DNA of 64,000 nucleotides. It comes from Caryophanales bacterium (lineage in GTDB: Bacteria > Bacillota > Bacilli > Bacillales > Bacillaceae_J). Below are positions 44,155 to 52,329 of the stretch, piece after piece (within the stretch, counting starts at the first letter, position 1; every line of letters begins with the position of its first letter). Location: assembly GCA_012840465.1 (NCBI GenBank), contig DULJ01000024.1:1-64000 (forward strand), written 5' to 3'. The notes beneath the pieces were generated by a model, which worked only from the letters and a program-made list of their open reading frames with translations, did no database searches and was not told the origin of the DNA. Made by a program: the position numbers and the translations under genes.

Positions 44155-45240
44155 ATGAAAAATTCAAATGTGAGATCCATTGGCACCTACCTCCATTTAT
44201 CCCAAGAGAAATATAAACCTGAAGATTTGAAACACACTTGGAAGCAGGTGCAAAATCATCTTGAAAAACATCTTTCAAAACCAAGCTTTGAAACATGGAT
44301 TAAAAATACCGCACTAATCAATCTGGATGATTTGACAGGGGAGGTTGTTATTGCGGTCCCCAATGAATTCGCACGGGATTGGCTGGAGACACGATACACA
44401 AAATTGATTAAAGAGGCACTATACTATTTAACGAATCGTTTTTATCGAATAATGTTTATCGAAAGAATAGCGGCTATACCGAAGGATGAGTTTGAACTTC
44501 TAGATTTTCTTGACACCTTAACTCTTCCACTTAACCCCAATAGGACGTTTCAATCATTCACTACAACTCACAATAATCTTTTTGCAAAAATCGCAGCAGA
44601 AACTATAGCAGAGACATTTAACAAAGCCTATAACCCATTAATTATTTGGGGGCCAGCACACTCGGGAAAAACCCATCTTCTACAAGCTGTTGGCAACAAT
44701 GTTATTTCAGAAAATCCAGAGTCCGAGATTATACATATTACCGCTGAGCATTTTATTAATGCGGTCGAGCGCTCAAGTCGGTTGTACCAAATGAACATAT
44801 TAAGAAAGAGTTTTCAAAAAGCAAACATTGTTTTATTTGACGATATCCACCTCATTGAAGACAATGAAAAAATTCAATTTGAATTATCAAATATAATGAT
44901 TGATTCGTTTAACAATGACATTCAGATAGTGTTTACTTCTTTTAAAAACCCACGGGAACTTGACCTTTTTGCAACTCTAAAAGAACAAATCTTATCGGGA
45001 TTGGTAACTGAAGTCGAACTGGAGAGCCCATCGCCTAGCGCCATTCAAAATTCCAGTGAAGACACAAATACTATTTTAAAAATGGCAGAAAATATAACTA
45101 CCAAAAAAGACGAGGACAACTTAACTCAGCCCACCGCTGTTAAAGAAGATAACGACATCTTAATAACAAAAATAAATCAACTTATTCAAGAGCAAGAAAA
45201 GACTAATGAATGGCTTGAAAAGATTTTTGAGAAGTTGTGA
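44155..45240 (+). CDS. DnaA paralogue lacking DNA-binding domain IV
   Basis: This is a 361-residue protein clearly related to replication initiator DnaA. Domain I (about 25-95) is very close to B. subtilis DnaA, including LSKPSFETWIKNT and PNEFARDWLETRY. A short linker leads to the AAA+ core with LNPNRTF, Walker A GPAHSGKTH (about 166-174), Walker B VLFDDIHLI (about 226-234) and a sensor-1-like TS. The DnaA segment RLRSRFEWGL, with its arginine finger, is replaced by LKEQILSGLV. From about 291 on there is no AAA+ lid and no domain IV helix-turn-helix; the tail is acidic, then a short coiled coil. It can probably bind ATP and contact DnaA partners but not DnaA boxes. A regulatory role is inferred. 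Confidence 0.88.
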   Translation: MKNSNVRSIGTYLHLSQEKYKPEDLKHTWKQVQNHLEKHLSKPSFETWIKNTALINLDDLTGEVVIAVPNEFARDWLETRYTKLIKEALYYLTNRFYRIMFIERIAAIPKDEFELLDFLDTLTLPLNPNRTFQSFTTTHNNLFAKIAAETIAETFNKAYNPLIIWGPAHSGKTHLLQAVGNNVISENPESEIIHITAEHFINAVERSSRLYQMNILRKSFQKANIVLFDDIHLIEDNEKIQFELSNIMIDSFNNDIQIVFTSFKNPRELDLFATLKEQILSGLVTEVELESPSPSAIQNSSEDTNTILKMAENITTKKDEDNLTQPTAVKEDNDILITKINQLIQEQEKTNEWLEKIFEKL

Positions 45241-45259
45241 TGGAACTGCTGTGCAGCAT

Positions 45260-45355
45260 GGGGACAGGCACTACTGATGTACCAACTGATGTACCAACTG
45301 ATGTACCAACTGGCGCCCCAATTGCGGTATCAGGTGCAGCGCGGGGACAGGCACC
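45260..45355 (+). repeat. GGTGCCTGTCCCC element F
   Basis: Cores start at 45260 and 45343, 83 bp apart. Between them are three units of GTACCAACTGAT and three diverged units. It begins 20 bp after the DnaA-like gene and fills the first part of the 389-bp gap to secA2. The rest of the gap is promoter and leader sequence. Confidence 0.9.
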
Positions 45356-45387
45356 ATTAATCCAAAGATGTTTTTCTTGTCGTTCTT

Positions 45388-45396
45388 TGTTATACT
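45388..45396 (+). promoter_or_regulatory. Extended -10 promoter element for secA2
   Basis: TGTTATACT fits the TGn-TATACT extended -10 pattern. It lies about 235 bp before secA2 and directly after repeat element F. Confidence 0.4.
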
Positions 45397-45629
45397 ATAG
45401 GGTAGGATTTTTACTGTGAAATTTATGAAACGGAAATCCGCAAGTTATTACATAACCCTATATAAATTCATAAATTCAGACAGTTTTTGTCATACTGATA
45501 AAAAAGGATAAGTTTTAAATGAAATCAGAATAAGAAAAAAGTTAAAATTTGCTATTGGTGGGCAAATTTCGTATTTTTCTAATAATGAATACCATACGAC
45601 GCTTTTTAATGTAAAAAGGAGAGAACGGC

Positions 45630-48044
45630 ATGCTGAATGCAATCAAAAAAATCATCGGTGATGATCAACAGCGAAAGTTAAAAAGGTACTATAAGATTGT
45701 TGATGAAATCAACAGTTTAGAGCCTGAGATTGAGAAGCTTTCTGATGAGGAGCTTAAGGCCAAAACGGTGCAATTTAAGGAAGAGCTTGCGAATGGGAAA
45801 ACGGTTTTTGACTTTCAGGCTGAGGCGTTTGCAGTGGTCCGGGAGGCAGCTAAGCGTGTGCTTGGGATGCGTCATTTTGATGTTCAGTTGATCGGTGGGC
45901 TTGTTCTTACGAGCGGAAACATTGCAGAGATGGCTACTGGTGAGGGGAAAACATTGGTCGGCTCACTGCCTGCCTACCTGCGCGCGCTTGAAGGCAAAGG
46001 TGTACATATTATTACGGTTAATGATTACTTAGCGAAGCGTGACCGTGACTTAATTGGAAAAATTCATGAGTTCCTTGGGCTCACAGTTGGCCTAAACGTG
46101 CCAATGATGGAGCCGGATCAAAAGAAGGCGGCTTACGAAGCGGATATTACATACGGTATAGGTACTGAATTTGGGTTTGACTTTTTGCGTGACAATATGG
46201 TGCAGGATGTGAGCCAGCGCGTTCAACGTCCTTATCATTACGCGATTATTGATGAAATTGACAGCGTTCTTATTGACGAGGCAAAAACGCCACTAATTAT
46301 CGCCGGAAAAATGGAGGCTGCTGCAAATCTTCATCAAATATGCGCGCGACTGGCTAAGCGGTTTGAACGTGATGTTGATTACACTTTTGATGATGAAACA
46401 AAAGCAACAAGCCTAACTGAGGATGGAATTAACAAGGTTGAGCGCGCTTTTGGTGTTGATAATCTATACGATTTAGAACACCAAACATTATATCACTATG
46501 CCATCCAAGCGCTCAGGGCACATGTTATGTTTAAACGTGACGTTGATTATATTGTTCAAGATGGCAAGATTATGCTTGTTGATATGTTCACAGGCCGGAT
46601 CATGGAAGGCCGTACGCTGAGCGATGGCTTACATCAGGCGATTGAGGCAAAAGAAGGACTTGAAATCACGGAGGAAAATAAATCTCAAGCCTCTGTTACA
46701 ATTCAAAACTATTTCCGGATGTACCCTATCCTTTCCGGAATGACGGGTACTGCGAAAACCGAGGAAAAAGAATTCGGGAACACATACAATATGGATGTTG
46801 TTCCCATTCCAACAAATAAACCTATTCAACGTACTGATATGATAGAGCGTGTCTACGCAACTAAGCATGACAAATATGTTGCGATGGCAAAGGAAATTAA
46901 AGAACGCCATAAAAAAGGCCAGCCGGTCCTTGTTGGTACTACATCGATTATTCAATCAGAAGAAATTGGAGAATACCTCAAAAAGGAAAACTTACCTTGT
47001 GAAACTTTAAATGCAAAAACAGTTGAGCAAGAGGTTAGCATTATTTCCTTAGCCGGTCAAAAAGGCCACATTACGATTGCGACCAATATGGCTGGTCGTG
47101 GAACGGACATCCTCCTTGGAGAAGATGTAGCAGAACTCGGAGGCTTACACATTCTTGGTACCGAAAAACATGAAAGCCGCCGCATTGATAACCAGCTGCG
47201 CGGTCGTGCGGGACGTCAAGGTGACCCAGGTTCATCACAATTTTTCATCTCGATTGAAGATGAGTTGTTCCGTCGCTTTACCCATGAAGAAATTGAAAAA
47301 TTACAGCCAAAGCTGCAAACTGACGAAACAGGTCTTATTTCAAATAAAAATATTCATGAATTGGTTGAACGTACCCAACGTATTTGTGAAGGTAGTAACT
47401 ACGCGATTCGTGAATACAATTTAAAACTGGATGACATCGTCAACGACCAGCGTAAGGTCATCTACAACTTGCGTGACAATGCTCTTATTAATGAGGATGT
47501 TCTATCACTTGTGATGGAAATGATCCCAAGATACAGCCACTACCTTGTTGACAAATATTGTCCGAAAGACCTTGAACCTGAAGAATGGCCATTGGATCGA
47601 CTTGTGAACGAATTAAATCACCTGATTGTTGGGCAAAAAATTCAGCTTCCAGTAGAGGTCAATGAAGTAGATGAGGTTCATGGTACGGTCGCTGAAGCGA
47701 TTGAACCTTATTTAGAAAACCTTGAAAAATTGAAGGACAACGCAAATCTTCAACAGGTGTTAAGACGTGTCCTTGTAGCGGTCATCGATAAACATTGGGT
47801 TAATCATTTGGAGGGCATGACCCGGATTAAAGAAGGAATTGGTTTACGCCACTATCAGCAGGAAGACCCCCTTCGCCTTTATCAAAATGAAGGGCTGGAC
47901 GTTTTCCATCATACGTTCTCTTTAATCGACCATGATTCAAGTGTCCAGCTTGCTCGCTTAGCAGCCCCATTACTTGAACAACTTGCAGAAGAGGAAGCAG
48001 CTGAGCAGGATGGAAAAGGCGAGGAAGAGCTAGATGCTGAGTAG
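45630..48044 (+). CDS. secA2: Accessory Sec translocase ATPase SecA2
   Basis: This is an 804-residue SecA. The N-terminal motor has Walker A MATGEGKTLVG (about 101-111), VNDYLAKRD, IIDEIDSVLIDEAKTP and the second-lobe motif TNMAGRGTDILLG with RGRAGRQGDPGSSQFF. The scaffold and wing domains are complete. It is shorter than housekeeping SecA and ends in an acidic tail without the SEC-C zinc finger, so it is the accessory SecA2. In B. anthracis SecA2 exports S-layer and SLH proteins, and the gene immediately downstream here is slaP, as there. The start follows AAAGGAGAG. Its likely clients include the SLH proteins of this window. Confidence 0.92.
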   Translation: MLNAIKKIIGDDQQRKLKRYYKIVDEINSLEPEIEKLSDEELKAKTVQFKEELANGKTVFDFQAEAFAVVREAAKRVLGMRHFDVQLIGGLVLTSGNIAEMATGEGKTLVGSLPAYLRALEGKGVHIITVNDYLAKRDRDLIGKIHEFLGLTVGLNVPMMEPDQKKAAYEADITYGIGTEFGFDFLRDNMVQDVSQRVQRPYHYAIIDEIDSVLIDEAKTPLIIAGKMEAAANLHQICARLAKRFERDVDYTFDDETKATSLTEDGINKVERAFGVDNLYDLEHQTLYHYAIQALRAHVMFKRDVDYIVQDGKIMLVDMFTGRIMEGRTLSDGLHQAIEAKEGLEITEENKSQASVTIQNYFRMYPILSGMTGTAKTEEKEFGNTYNMDVVPIPTNKPIQRTDMIERVYATKHDKYVAMAKEIKERHKKGQPVLVGTTSIIQSEEIGEYLKKENLPCETLNAKTVEQEVSIISLAGQKGHITIATNMAGRGTDILLGEDVAELGGLHILGTEKHESRRIDNQLRGRAGRQGDPGSSQFFISIEDELFRRFTHEEIEKLQPKLQTDETGLISNKNIHELVERTQRICEGSNYAIREYNLKLDDIVNDQRKVIYNLRDNALINEDVLSLVMEMIPRYSHYLVDKYCPKDLEPEEWPLDRLVNELNHLIVGQKIQLPVEVNEVDEVHGTVAEAIEPYLENLEKLKDNANLQQVLRRVLVAVIDKHWVNHLEGMTRIKEGIGLRHYQQEDPLRLYQNEGLDVFHHTFSLIDHDSSVQLARLAAPLLEQLAEEEAAEQDGKGEEELDAE

Positions 48045-48256
48045 GGTTGAAAGAAGTAATAGAAAGTCCTACTAGGCAGAGTTGAATTTATGGTAACAAA
48101 AAGTTATTAGCTTGCTCGAAAATTGGTTTAGAGTGGGTTCGGGCAACGTTTATGGCAGGATCGTGACCGATTGGCTGGCTGGTGCGGGTTTCGGGAAAGA
48201 AACAGATGGGAAAGTTACTTTAAAATTAGAAAAACTGAAATGGGAGGTTTTTTACC

Positions 48257-49183
48257 ATGTTATCGTTTTTTAAAAGAAAAAAGACAGTTGATGAGGATAT
48301 AAAAAGTACGGGTAGCGAGAATGCTGTGTCAGCGAAGGATTTATTGAATTTAGGGGGTGTGGAGTCGGAGGGTGACCCGGAGGAAGAGGTTGATACGGAG
48401 CTTTCGATTCATCCGGACTGGAATATTCCGCAGGAGCAGGAGTATGTGTTTCGCTTTTTGAATAATGAGTTGAGCCCGCTTAAGCCGGATGAAATTTCGT
48501 TGAGTGGGATTGAGATTGTGAAGAATGAACGGCAAGTGGTTTGTTCGGCGTTTGTTCGGAGCAGTATTAATCAAACGATTGAGATTGGGACGACGACGCT
48601 GTTGTTGATTGGAGAGAATGAGGTTTACGGGCGCAAGGAGTTTGATTTAACGAAGGTGGGGCATATTCCGCCGCGCAGTAGTCGACCGTTTCAGTTTGTG
48701 TTTGAGCAGCAGGATCTTTATAAGCCAATTTCGGCCATTGATACGGAGATTTGGGGGCTAGCTTTCCAGTTGCAGAGTGAGAGTCAGGATCATTCATTGG
48801 ATCTTGCGGAGAGTTGGGAACGGACGCTAGCCGACGAGGACAAAGAGAAACTGAAAAATATGCTTTCGTCGATCACGCCGCCAAAGCCGGGTGAAATTCA
48901 GCTTGTCGGTATTCAGTCGAAGTTTATGGATAATGGAAAATTGCAGGTTTCAATTTTGATTCAGAATGGCTCGCAGCAAAATATTAAGTTACAGCAATTA
49001 CCGTTGGTGGTTGAGGATGCAAGTGGTGAAATTGTGGCGCAGGGCGGATTTGTATTGGAGGACCTTGAGATTAAGGCGAACACAAGCAAGCCGTGGAATT
49101 TTGTCTTCCCTACTTCGCTATTGACGAAGGATCCGAGCGAGATTGATTTATCACAGTGGAGAGCATACCCGCCACAGCAGTAG
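48257..49183 (+). CDS. slaP: S-layer assembly protein SlaP
   Basis: This 308-residue protein has two copies of the SLAP domain (about 70-175 and 195-305). Each opens with a P-K-P-x-E-I-x-L-x-G-I pattern: LKPDEISLSGIEI and PKPGEIQLVGIQS. The N-terminus is charged and linker-like, with no signal peptide, so it is cytoplasmic. In B. anthracis SlaP works with SecA2 in secretion of the S-layer proteins, and it is encoded right after secA2 there too. Here a 212-bp gap with no recognisable feature separates them. No slaQ was seen. Confidence 0.88.
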   Translation: MLSFFKRKKTVDEDIKSTGSENAVSAKDLLNLGGVESEGDPEEEVDTELSIHPDWNIPQEQEYVFRFLNNELSPLKPDEISLSGIEIVKNERQVVCSAFVRSSINQTIEIGTTTLLLIGENEVYGRKEFDLTKVGHIPPRSSRPFQFVFEQQDLYKPISAIDTEIWGLAFQLQSESQDHSLDLAESWERTLADEDKEKLKNMLSSITPPKPGEIQLVGIQSKFMDNGKLQVSILIQNGSQQNIKLQQLPLVVEDASGEIVAQGGFVLEDLEIKANTSKPWNFVFPTSLLTKDPSEIDLSQWRAYPPQQ

Positions 49184-49191
49184 GTTGTAGC

Positions 49192-49263
49192 GGGGACAGG
49201 CACCGGGGATAGCACAACTGAAGTTACAACTGGTGTACCTGCTGGCGGGTGGGGACAGGCACC
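49192..49263 (+). repeat. GGTGCCTGTCCCC element G
   Basis: Cores start at 49192 and 49251, 59 bp apart, with 12-bp units of the AACTGGTGTACC type between. It lies between slaP (stop at 49183) and the DUF4127 gene, so any read-through transcript contains it. A GTG frame start at 49249 lies inside it and is rejected. Confidence 0.9.
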
Positions 49264-49290
49264 AGTAAAGAAGGGTATAAGGATGATTTA

Positions 49291-51090
49291 ATGAAATATA
49301 ATCATATTGCTAGTTTCGTAAATTTTACTTTTATTAGTTTATTATTTTTATTAGGCATACAGTTGCAAGCTCAGGTTGTTTTTGCGGATACGGATACGAA
49401 TGCGAATGCAATCTCTGTTAACACACAAGCACAAAACCAGGGACAAAACCAATCTCAAACAAGTACACATAAACAACCTCGCCTGCTTGTGGTTCCACTG
49501 GACAACCGTCCGGCCAATACTTATTATCCAAAAAAGGTTGGCCAAGCTGGTGGCGTTGAGGTTATTCTCCCACCGCAAAACTTGATTCACCACCAAACGG
49601 CGTCTGATTCGCTTGATCAGCTTTCAGCCTGGATTTTAGAAAACAGCGATGCTGTGGATGGTTTTATTATTTCTGCGGATATGCTTACTGATGGCGGGCT
49701 CGTTGATTCGCGCACAAGTAAGCAAACGACGGATGGTGCACTCCAGCAGCTTCAAATCATTAAAGCACTAAAGGGAAAACACCCAACCAAGCCACTGTAT
49801 GTATATGATACGATTCAGCGTTTGGCGCCTACGGTTCTGAAGGATGGGAATCTTGAAAAATATAACCTTATCCGCGACTGGGCGATTACTTATGATGAGG
49901 TAAAAAATTTAAATAAAATCGACCTGTCAACCAAGTTGATTCAATTGGAAACGAAAATTGGCAGCGATTTAATTGATGAGTATAAGCAAATTCGCAATCG
50001 AAACAGCACGATAAACGCAACGTTGGTTGATTGGACGGAGCAAGGTTACATCGATTATCTTGTTCTTGGGCAGGATGATGCCAACCAAACCGGCCTCCAT
50101 CGTAAGGAACAAGAAAATTTGATTAAAAAAATCAAGACCAACAACATCCAACATAAGGTGAGCGTATTTGATGGAGCAGACGAAGTTGATGTTATTCTAA
50201 TCTCACGTTTTCTTGCTACTTTGAAAAACTATCAAACTAGTTTTAAAATCCACTACCTTGGGGTAAGTGGTACGGAGTGGATTTCACCTTTTGACCATTA
50301 TACGCTGCAAACGAATATTGCCAAACACGTGATTGCCGCAGGAGGAATCATTGCTTCCCCTTCCCAGCAAGCAAACATTGAAGTATATGTGAACACACCT
50401 AATACTCTCGTTAAAAACAACGATACAATGCAGAATCTTTTATCTACCAATGTTGAAAAAAATGATGCGGCAACAGGATCAATAAATGATGAGCTTTCGC
50501 AAGCTGTTCCAGAAATCAAACGGCAAATTGCAAACGGGAAACATGTTGTTTTTATAGATGTTGAAAAAGTAAATCAGGCAAATCAAGCGTACGGGGATGC
50601 TATCATTAATGATATTGGCATAACAAATTTATTATCGTACAGTGCCTTTAACACAGCTGGAAATGCAATAGGAACTGCCATTGGTCATGCAAATTCAAGA
50701 TTTTTATATTTAGAAAAAGGACCTCAAACACCTGAAATTGACGAATATGCGGCCAAAGGTCAGGTTGAATTTTTATTAAATTCACTTTCATCCGATCATA
50801 TATACCGTAACAAGGTGGCGCCTAAAACAGAGTGGTATGTTCGTTACATCGGTGGCAATGCTTGGGACATTGGGCCAATGAAGAAATCAGTTCTATTTTT
50901 TACAAATGAGCAATTTAATAAAGAATTTGATTTGCTTCATTCCAAGGTCAAGGGCTCTAAAGTAGTAGTAAGTAAAAAAACAGGAACAGCCAATACTGCC
51001 GAAATTGACAATTTTTCACTTCAAAACATTGATATGCCGTGGAATCGCCTTTTCGAGGTTGAGTTTGATTTTGGAGTGAATTTTAAGTGA
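49291..51090 (+). CDS. DUF4127 family exported protein
   Basis: This is a 599-residue protein starting at the ATG at 49291 after AAGGATGA. A signal peptide (about 1-32, cleavage near VFA) and an Asn/Gln/Thr-rich linker are followed by a DUF4127 domain with LLVVPLDNRPANTYYP near its start, IISADMLTDGGLVDSR and LVLGQDDANQTGLHR. The family is found in Firmicutes and its activity is unknown; the Asp/His-rich motifs look enzyme-like. Its location downstream of secA2-slaP suggests a surface or wall role, though it has no SLH domain. No clear terminator follows. Confidence 0.8.
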   Translation: MKYNHIASFVNFTFISLLFLLGIQLQAQVVFADTDTNANAISVNTQAQNQGQNQSQTSTHKQPRLLVVPLDNRPANTYYPKKVGQAGGVEVILPPQNLIHHQTASDSLDQLSAWILENSDAVDGFIISADMLTDGGLVDSRTSKQTTDGALQQLQIIKALKGKHPTKPLYVYDTIQRLAPTVLKDGNLEKYNLIRDWAITYDEVKNLNKIDLSTKLIQLETKIGSDLIDEYKQIRNRNSTINATLVDWTEQGYIDYLVLGQDDANQTGLHRKEQENLIKKIKTNNIQHKVSVFDGADEVDVILISRFLATLKNYQTSFKIHYLGVSGTEWISPFDHYTLQTNIAKHVIAAGGIIASPSQQANIEVYVNTPNTLVKNNDTMQNLLSTNVEKNDAATGSINDELSQAVPEIKRQIANGKHVVFIDVEKVNQANQAYGDAIINDIGITNLLSYSAFNTAGNAIGTAIGHANSRFLYLEKGPQTPEIDEYAAKGQVEFLLNSLSSDHIYRNKVAPKTEWYVRYIGGNAWDIGPMKKSVLFFTNEQFNKEFDLLHSKVKGSKVVVSKKTGTANTAEIDNFSLQNIDMPWNRLFEVEFDFGVNFK

Positions 51091-51115
51091 GACAGGGGGG
51101 CGGGAACTCTGTCCC
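51091..51115. repeat. GGGAC-family repeat
   Basis: GGGAACTCTGTCCC (51102-51115) is the reverse-orientation form of GGGACAGAGTTCCC. It starts immediately after the stop codon of the DUF4127 gene. Confidence 0.7.
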
Positions 51116-51210
51116 ATTAACAAGACGTTAATCAAACGTTTGTTTAACATTGTAACTTTGAACATACAGGGACATTGTGGACATTGTGAGACATCCCCTT
51201 ATCCCATACA

Positions 51211-51246
51211 AAAATGCAGAGGAAAAGGCATCCTCTGCATTTATTT
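51211..51246 (-). terminator. Bidirectional terminator between DUF4127 and azoR
   Basis: AATGCAGAGGA (51213-51223) pairs perfectly with TCCTCTGCATT (51231-51241), with T-rich sequence on both sides. It can serve both convergent genes. Confidence 0.85.
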
Positions 51247-51259
51247 TATATTTTTCTCC

Positions 51260-51886
51260 TTAAAACTTCCCGGCTGCCTTCGCAACCGCTTCTAATCCGT
51301 CTGCAATAATAGCTTGGGCGCGGTCTGGGTGTTGATTGTGACCTTCAATTACGATTGGTTCTATATCTGTAATTCCCCAAAATCCAAGGTTAGTTTGGAC
51401 ATATTTAACAGCCATTTCAAATGGTGCCCTTGCTTCTGCAGAATAATCTCCGCCACGTGCATTAAGTAACACTACTTTTTTATCAGTGATTAGACCAACT
51501 GGTCCCTCGCTAGTGTATTTGAACGTTCTACCTGCTTGAGCCAGGTAAGAAATGTAATTTACAAGAGGTGCAGTAACCATGCCATTCCATAGCGGGAAGG
51601 CTAGGACGATTTTATCCATTGATAAAAATTGGTTCAAATATTGATCAACTAAGTCAGCTGCTTTAGCCTCCTCTGTTGTCAACTCAAGTCCCTGGTTACG
51701 TTTGTATACACCCATGATCGCTGTGTTTCCATAATCAGGAAGGCCCGCCTTGAAAAGATTCAATTCAGTAATTTCATCCGTTGGGTTTGCTTCCTTATAT
51801 GTGTTCAGGAATGTTTCGTACATTTTAGAGCTGATTGCTTGATCAGCTGGACGATCGTTTGCTGTGATAAATAATACTTTTGACAT
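51260..51886 (-). CDS. azoR: FMN-dependent NADH-azoreductase
   Basis: This is a 208-residue flavodoxin-fold quinone/azo reductase. Signatures are VLFITANDRP at the FMN phosphate loop, AFPLWNGMVTAPLVNYISYLAQAG-type central helix and NARGGDYS, which contacts the isoalloxazine ring. Such enzymes reduce quinones and azo compounds with two electrons from NADH and protect against thiol-reactive quinones. The start follows GGGGGAAA. It is monocistronic and divergent from the cyd operon. Family assignment is firm; the physiological substrate is unknown. Confidence 0.9.
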   Translation of the reverse strand: MSKVLFITANDRPADQAISSKMYETFLNTYKEANPTDEITELNLFKAGLPDYGNTAIMGVYKRNQGLELTTEEAKAADLVDQYLNQFLSMDKIVLAFPLWNGMVTAPLVNYISYLAQAGRTFKYTSEGPVGLITDKKVVLLNARGGDYSAEARAPFEMAVKYVQTNLGFWGITDIEPIVIEGHNQHPDRAQAIIADGLEAVAKAAGKF

Positions 51887-52219
51887 TTTGTTTTCCCCCG
51901 TTGTTTAATTTAAACTTCATTTTCTATACTTTTTAGTTCCTTAAGTATATTAATATATATCTTTCATAGTTTCAAATGATAAGCTCATGAGTATTCTCCA
52001 GTAAGGTGAAATTTGCAGTTATTTTCATGTTTTAAAGAGCTAGAGTTTCCGACCCACTGCCCCTGCTCGATACTACTTTTATGTTGTAATTACATCTTTT
52101 TCTTAGAAATTGGAAATACTTCCTTAGATGATCACTATCGGGTGGCGGATTCAAATAACTTGCCAAAACACCTTAGAGTCCAATCTACCCCTACTAAAGA
52201 CGCCAAAAGGAGGATGCCA
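51887..52219. other. Divergent intergenic region azoR/cyd
   Basis: These 333 bp carry the two promoters but no unambiguous -35/-10 pair was found, and no Rex-type TTGTGA palindrome is visible. The ribosome binding site AAAGGAGG lies at the right end. Confidence 0.4.
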
Positions 52220-52312
52220 ATGTATAAGAAACAGGAGAAAATGTTGATGTGGTTAGCTTTCACTGTGGCACTTATGATCGGTCTCTCCCTTATTGGACGA
52301 ATTTTTTCATAA
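52220..52312 (+). CDS. 30-residue membrane peptide preceding cydA
   Basis: This tiny gene encodes MYKKQEKML followed by one hydrophobic helix (about 8-28). It has a near-perfect ribosome binding site, AAAGGAGG, six bases before the ATG, and it ends 17 bp before cydA, whose own AAAGGAG lies in that gap. The strong initiation region and conserved-looking operon position support a real gene. It may be an accessory peptide of the oxidase; I know of no named homologue. Confidence 0.65.
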   Translation: MYKKQEKMLMWLAFTVALMIGLSLIGRIFS

Positions 52313-52329
52313 TATAAAGGAGACAGAAT

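Noticed and set aside
45237-45419. Small gene spanning repeat element F, and similar frames over element E (42354-42908, 42498-42809)
   Set aside because: The 12-bp units keep several frames open and give low-complexity peptides; these regions are repeats, not genes.
45630-48044. Housekeeping SecA
   Set aside because: The protein is short, lacks the C-terminal SEC-C zinc motif and is followed by slaP, which is the SecA2 arrangement.
49249-49290. GTG start of the DUF4127 protein
   Set aside because: It lies inside repeat element G; the ATG at 49291 has its own AAGGATGA and begins a proper signal peptide.
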